From CBDBKL01 sp965206675 (GTDB lineage: Bacteria; Bdellovibrionota; Bdellovibrionia; Bdellovibrionales; JAKFYE01): a stretch of DNA of 64,000 nt. Shown here piece after piece: positions 61,419-64,000 of this stretch. Every line of letters begins with the position of its first letter. The stretch's first letter is position 1. Under the pieces are notes generated by a model. It did not search any database. It had not been told where the DNA came from and worked only from the letters and a program-made list of their open reading frames with translations. A program made the position numbers and the translations under genes. The DNA lies in assembly GCA_965206675.1 (NCBI GenBank), contig CBDBKL010000005.1, forward strand, positions 201,515-265,514. The letters are read 5' to 3'.

Positions 61419-62468
61419 ATGAGTCGTTTTTTGTTTTTATTTGTATTTTTAGTGAGTTGTTCAAGTTTTGATAAAGTAAGCCGTACTCCATCTAATGTAG
61501 AAGATACATTTTTAGCTTCAACGACATTTAAGCGAATTTCAGTTGATAAGATTAATGATTTTGAAGATGGTAAGAGTTTTACAGTTGCTGAGATTAATGA
61601 TCTTGATGGTGATAAGGGTTTTAAGATGGGAAGTCCTGGTAATGAAAAAGATCGAGATGATGATGAGGATCAAGTAGCTGTAAGTATATCCAAGGACTAT
61701 GAGATTAAGAGTTTTACAGTTGCTGAGATTAATGATCTTGATGGTGATAAGGGTTTTAAGATGGGAAGTCCTGGTAATGAAAAAGATCGAGATGATGATG
61801 AGGATCAAGTAGCTGTAAGTATATCCAAGGACTATGAGATAATGACCAAAGAGGTGACGCAGAGGCAGTGGTTTGAAGTTACGGGTAAGAATCCATCACG
61901 TTTTAAGACTGAGGATGATTGTGACAATCATATGAGAATAGGTGATGTAGAGATGTGTCTAGATAATCCTTTAGAGCGAGTGACATGGAATGAAATAGAT
62001 GAGTTGTTTGTTAAAAAGCTCAATATTGCTAAGGGATTGACGGGTTGTGATGGAACGCCAAAGTCACAAAGGGGTTGTTTACGTCTACCGACGGAGGCGG
62101 AGTGGGAGAATGCAGCAAGGTGTGGCACAACGACTGCGTATTCATTTGGCAATGATCCTGCTGTTTTAGCAAGTTATGGTATTTATAGGAGTAATTCTGG
62201 TAGAAAGACCCACAAGGTTGGCTCTTTAAGGGCCAATCCTTGTGATCTTTATGATGTTCATGGAAACGTATGGGAGTGGGTACAGGATAGGTATAAGAGA
62301 AAATTACTTGGTCGAACTGATCCCTTGCAGACTTCCGGACTCCATCGTGTTATTCGTGGCGGTGGTTGGTATTACGGTGCGAAGTACTTGCGCTCGGCAG
62401 ATCGCAACTACGACTCCCCGGACAGCAGGTACTCCAATATTGGGTTCCGCCTAGTGAGGACATTGTAA
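61419..62468 (+). CDS. Sulfatase-modifying-factor-domain lipoprotein with internal tandem duplication
   Basis: 349 residues. Lipobox LVSC (Cys about 14) is followed by a short spacer and then a 45-residue block present twice in exact copy (opening KSFTVAEINDLDGDKGFKMG). The block contains the usual start of an FGE-sulfatase (SUMF1-like) domain, GFKMGSPGNEKDRDDDEDQ. The domain then continues with KEVTQRQWFEVTGKNPSRF, LPTEAEWENAARCG, DVHGNVWEWVQDR and the closing GFRLVRTL. Such domains occur in formylglycine-generating enzymes but also in many exported proteins without that activity. ATG 61419 is preferred to GTG 61413. Confidence 0.88.
   Translation: MSRFLFLFVFLVSCSSFDKVSRTPSNVEDTFLASTTFKRISVDKINDFEDGKSFTVAEINDLDGDKGFKMGSPGNEKDRDDDEDQVAVSISKDYEIKSFTVAEINDLDGDKGFKMGSPGNEKDRDDDEDQVAVSISKDYEIMTKEVTQRQWFEVTGKNPSRFKTEDDCDNHMRIGDVEMCLDNPLERVTWNEIDELFVKKLNIAKGLTGCDGTPKSQRGCLRLPTEAEWENAARCGTTTAYSFGNDPAVLASYGIYRSNSGRKTHKVGSLRANPCDLYDVHGNVWEWVQDRYKRKLLGRTDPLQTSGLHRVIRGGGWYYGAKYLRSADRNYDSPDSRYSNIGFRLVRTL
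61571..61840 (+). repeat. Exact 135-bp in-frame tandem duplication
   Basis: The segments 61571-61705 and 61706-61840 read identically, base for base, adding 45 codons to the FGE-domain lipoprotein. Perfect identity indicates a very recent event or an assembly artefact. Confidence 0.93.
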
Positions 62469-62470
62469 TA

Positions 62471-62552
62471 CTTTAGGGCTTATCTTAAAGCCAATAACAA
62501 ACGGCTGCGATTGCATTCGACTTTGTCTTCAAGCAAAAAATGCCTGTATGAG
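62471..62552. repeat. Family C repeat, short copy 3
   Basis: About 80 bp including AACAAACGGCTGCGATTG and GACTTTGTCTTCAAGCAAAA, matching the core of the copies at 6430 and 12951. It lies between the convergent lipoprotein and waaA. Confidence 0.7.
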
Positions 62553-62584
62553 AATAAATAAGAGTCATTCATCATTCAAGTCAC

Positions 62585-63844
62585 TTAAAGTGTTTTCAGC
62601 CAAGGTTTTAAAGCCTGACCTATCTTTGCACTGGCTCCAGCTCTTGTTTGAACTTCTTTCTGTATTTCCATCTTCAATTCTGCGATATTTTTTAAGTGCA
62701 TACGTGATTTAAGAGCTTGAGTTATGTCTTGAGCTGTTCGAAGAGGTTGAACGGCTAATAAACCTCCCACATGTTTTTGGCTAAAATCCAGAGCTTCCCG
62801 ATTTTTTTTAATTCGATGGCCTGTGAGTACAAAACACCCCTGAGTCAATGGTTCCATGACACTATGAACCTGCCTCTTAAAGGATCCACCTACAAAAGCC
62901 ATATGAGACCAACTATAAAGCTCTGGAAGGATTCCAAATTGATCTACAATTAAAACATTCTTTTGTGCTGTGGAAAAATCCTCTGTCGTTGATGAATACT
63001 TCATATGAGTCAAAGATAGGGCACTCAATGTTTTTTCAAGATTTGTAATGCGTGAAATATCGTGTGGAACAATAATAAGTTTTAACTGATTTTCTTTGAT
63101 AAGATCTCGTGAACCCCTAAGTATCTGTTGCTCATCCTCTGGCCAAGTGGAACCGCAGATGAGGCTGCTTTCTTTTGGACAATGCCTCTCCTCTAATTTC
63201 TCGGGATGGGATTTTCGATAGAGGGTTTGATCAACCCGTGTGTCTCCCATAACCTCAACATGATAAACTCCCTGTTTATTGAGAAGCTTTTTATCCTGTA
63301 AGGAAACACAAAAGACTTTGTCAAAAAAGGAGTATCTCCAACGAGGTAATGAATGAAAGATTTTGGGAAGGGGATAGCCTGTCGCAGAAAAAAGAATTCT
63401 AGGTATATTCTGTTGTGCAGCTATTTTTAGAAAAAGAGGCCAAATATCTGTTCTAGAAATCAGTATGAGTTGTGGACGGTGTGTTTTAAAAAAAAGATTA
63501 ATGGTCTGAGGCTCATCCCAGGGTAGAGGGGCTGATAAGTCAATATTGTCGTCTTTAGAAATAGTGTCTTTGTATGAAGGAGAAAAATACGTACACAGAA
63601 TAGGGATGAAGGGGAATTCTTTTTTTAATGCACGTATAAGAGGTTTAGCATATTCGTATTCTCCGCTAGCGGCATGTATAAGAATAGGTCGGTGTTTAAA
63701 TGTGTGCTGTTCCCTTATGGAATGATTTCTTAAAACTTTTGTCGCCTGCATTTTTTTAGAATAAAGCGCACCAATGGATAAACCTACTTTAAATAGGGGG
63801 AAGATGGTGGTTTTATAAATCCAATCATACAGAGAAAAGTTCAT
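62585..63844 (-). CDS. waaA: 3-deoxy-D-manno-octulosonic acid transferase
   Basis: 419 residues, GT-B fold transferase that adds Kdo to lipid A precursors at the inner membrane. A short N-terminal hydrophobic segment is followed by ILIHAASGEYEYAKPLI and the family motif FVGGSFKRQVHSVMEPLTQG, in which the Glu of MEP contacts CMP-Kdo. The presence of this gene shows that the organism makes LPS. Its start overlaps the preceding minus-strand gene by 20 bp, an LPS operon arrangement. Confidence 0.9.
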   Translation of the reverse strand: MNFSLYDWIYKTTIFPLFKVGLSIGALYSKKMQATKVLRNHSIREQHTFKHRPILIHAASGEYEYAKPLIRALKKEFPFIPILCTYFSPSYKDTISKDDNIDLSAPLPWDEPQTINLFFKTHRPQLILISRTDIWPLFLKIAAQQNIPRILFSATGYPLPKIFHSLPRWRYSFFDKVFCVSLQDKKLLNKQGVYHVEVMGDTRVDQTLYRKSHPEKLEERHCPKESSLICGSTWPEDEQQILRGSRDLIKENQLKLIIVPHDISRITNLEKTLSALSLTHMKYSSTTEDFSTAQKNVLIVDQFGILPELYSWSHMAFVGGSFKRQVHSVMEPLTQGCFVLTGHRIKKNREALDFSQKHVGGLLAVQPLRTAQDITQALKSRMHLKNIAELKMEIQKEVQTRAGASAKIGQALKPWLKTL

Positions 63845-64000
63845 TGATTTTTATTTTTACCATTTCTGGGTGAATATCAAAAAGACATTTTTTATGTACA
63901 GAGTTTTTGCATCGACCACGCCCATCTTTAGAACAGGGCTTGCAAGACAGTTCTGTTTCTAGGACGCGTGCTGTTTTAGAACTTGGATACCCAAAAGCTG
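63825..64000 (-). CDS. Heptosyltransferase-like (GT9) protein, C-terminal fragment
   Basis: Only the last 57 or so codons are in the window; the gene begins beyond it. The peptide begins AFGYPSSKTARVLETELSCK and contains the CKPCSKDGRGRCKN and HKKCLFDIHPEMV patterns typical of the C-terminus of ADP-heptose:LPS heptosyltransferases (WaaC/WaaF/RfaF type). It overlaps waaA by 20 bp on the same strand, suggesting a cotranscribed LPS-core gene pair. Confidence 0.8.
   Translation of the reverse strand, partial: AFGYPSSKTARVLETELSCKPCSKDGRGRCKNSVHKKCLFDIHPEMVKIKINELFSV

Noticed and set aside
61539..61808. Ile-rich duplicated frame on the minus strand
   Set aside because: It is the complement of the duplicated FGE-domain coding sequence.

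Overview
The window is 64 kb of AT-rich DNA from a Gram-negative bacterium that makes LPS. It holds a Kdo transferase next to a heptosyltransferase end, a TolC-type outer-membrane protein, many lipoproteins, and a Na+-translocating NADH:quinone reductase. The mix resembles a Bdellovibrionota-like or host-associated proteobacterium: secreted ankyrin proteins, a lysine-rich SWIB protein, an Rpn nuclease, oligoribonuclease, MnmH, BolA and FeSOD. Sequence alone does not fix the taxon. TTG and GTG starts are common.

Layout: 1-4.1 kb is nqrB(partial)CDEF. At 4.1-5.1 kb is a cluster of two palindromic repeat families, A and B. At 5.1-13.1 kb are three paralogous lipoproteins of unknown function, the Nqr maturation genes apbE and nqrM, an M14 peptidase lipoprotein and a TolC-like protein. 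At 13.2-18 kb are an orphan secreted protein, an ankyrin protein, a small coiled-coil protein, a histone-H1-like protein and a glycosyltransferase. At 18-24.5 kb are housekeeping genes: mnmH, hemH, bolA, the SWIB protein, greB, map and ahcY. At 24.6-33 kb are a frameshifted ankyrin gene, orn, a zinc-ribbon membrane protein and a five-gene dpp/opp transporter. At 33-45 kb are sodB, a glycine-rich lipoprotein, a large GWxTD-like/VWA protein, fpr, bioY, a K+ channel, an RNase H fusion, dps, an ankyrin protein, rpn and tRNA-Val. At 45-55 kb are grx, an EVE protein, fumC, a second near-identical glycine-rich lipoprotein, M23 peptidase, and glyA-rpiB-fabF-acpP-fabG-fabD-fabH on the minus strand. At 55-64 kb are two tandem ankyrin genes, a ferric-iron ABC transporter, a sulfatase-modifying-factor-like lipoprotein with a fresh tandem duplication, waaA and a heptosyltransferase fragment.

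The least ordinary content is of two kinds. First, lipoprotein genes have short tandem repeats or a palindrome built from CAAAY-like units upstream. The two glycine-rich lipoprotein copies share a TTGGTT-N17-TATTCT promoter-like arrangement whose -35 box lies inside a pentanucleotide array of 8.6 versus 3.6 units, which looks like a variable-expression surface set. Second, at least four families of roughly 80-165 bp dispersed elements occur. Families A and B are long hairpins sitting just after stop codons, and A carries compensatory changes between its arms. The secreted ankyrin proteins share a C-terminal cysteine tail, and this tail supports a homopolymer frameshift call in one of them.
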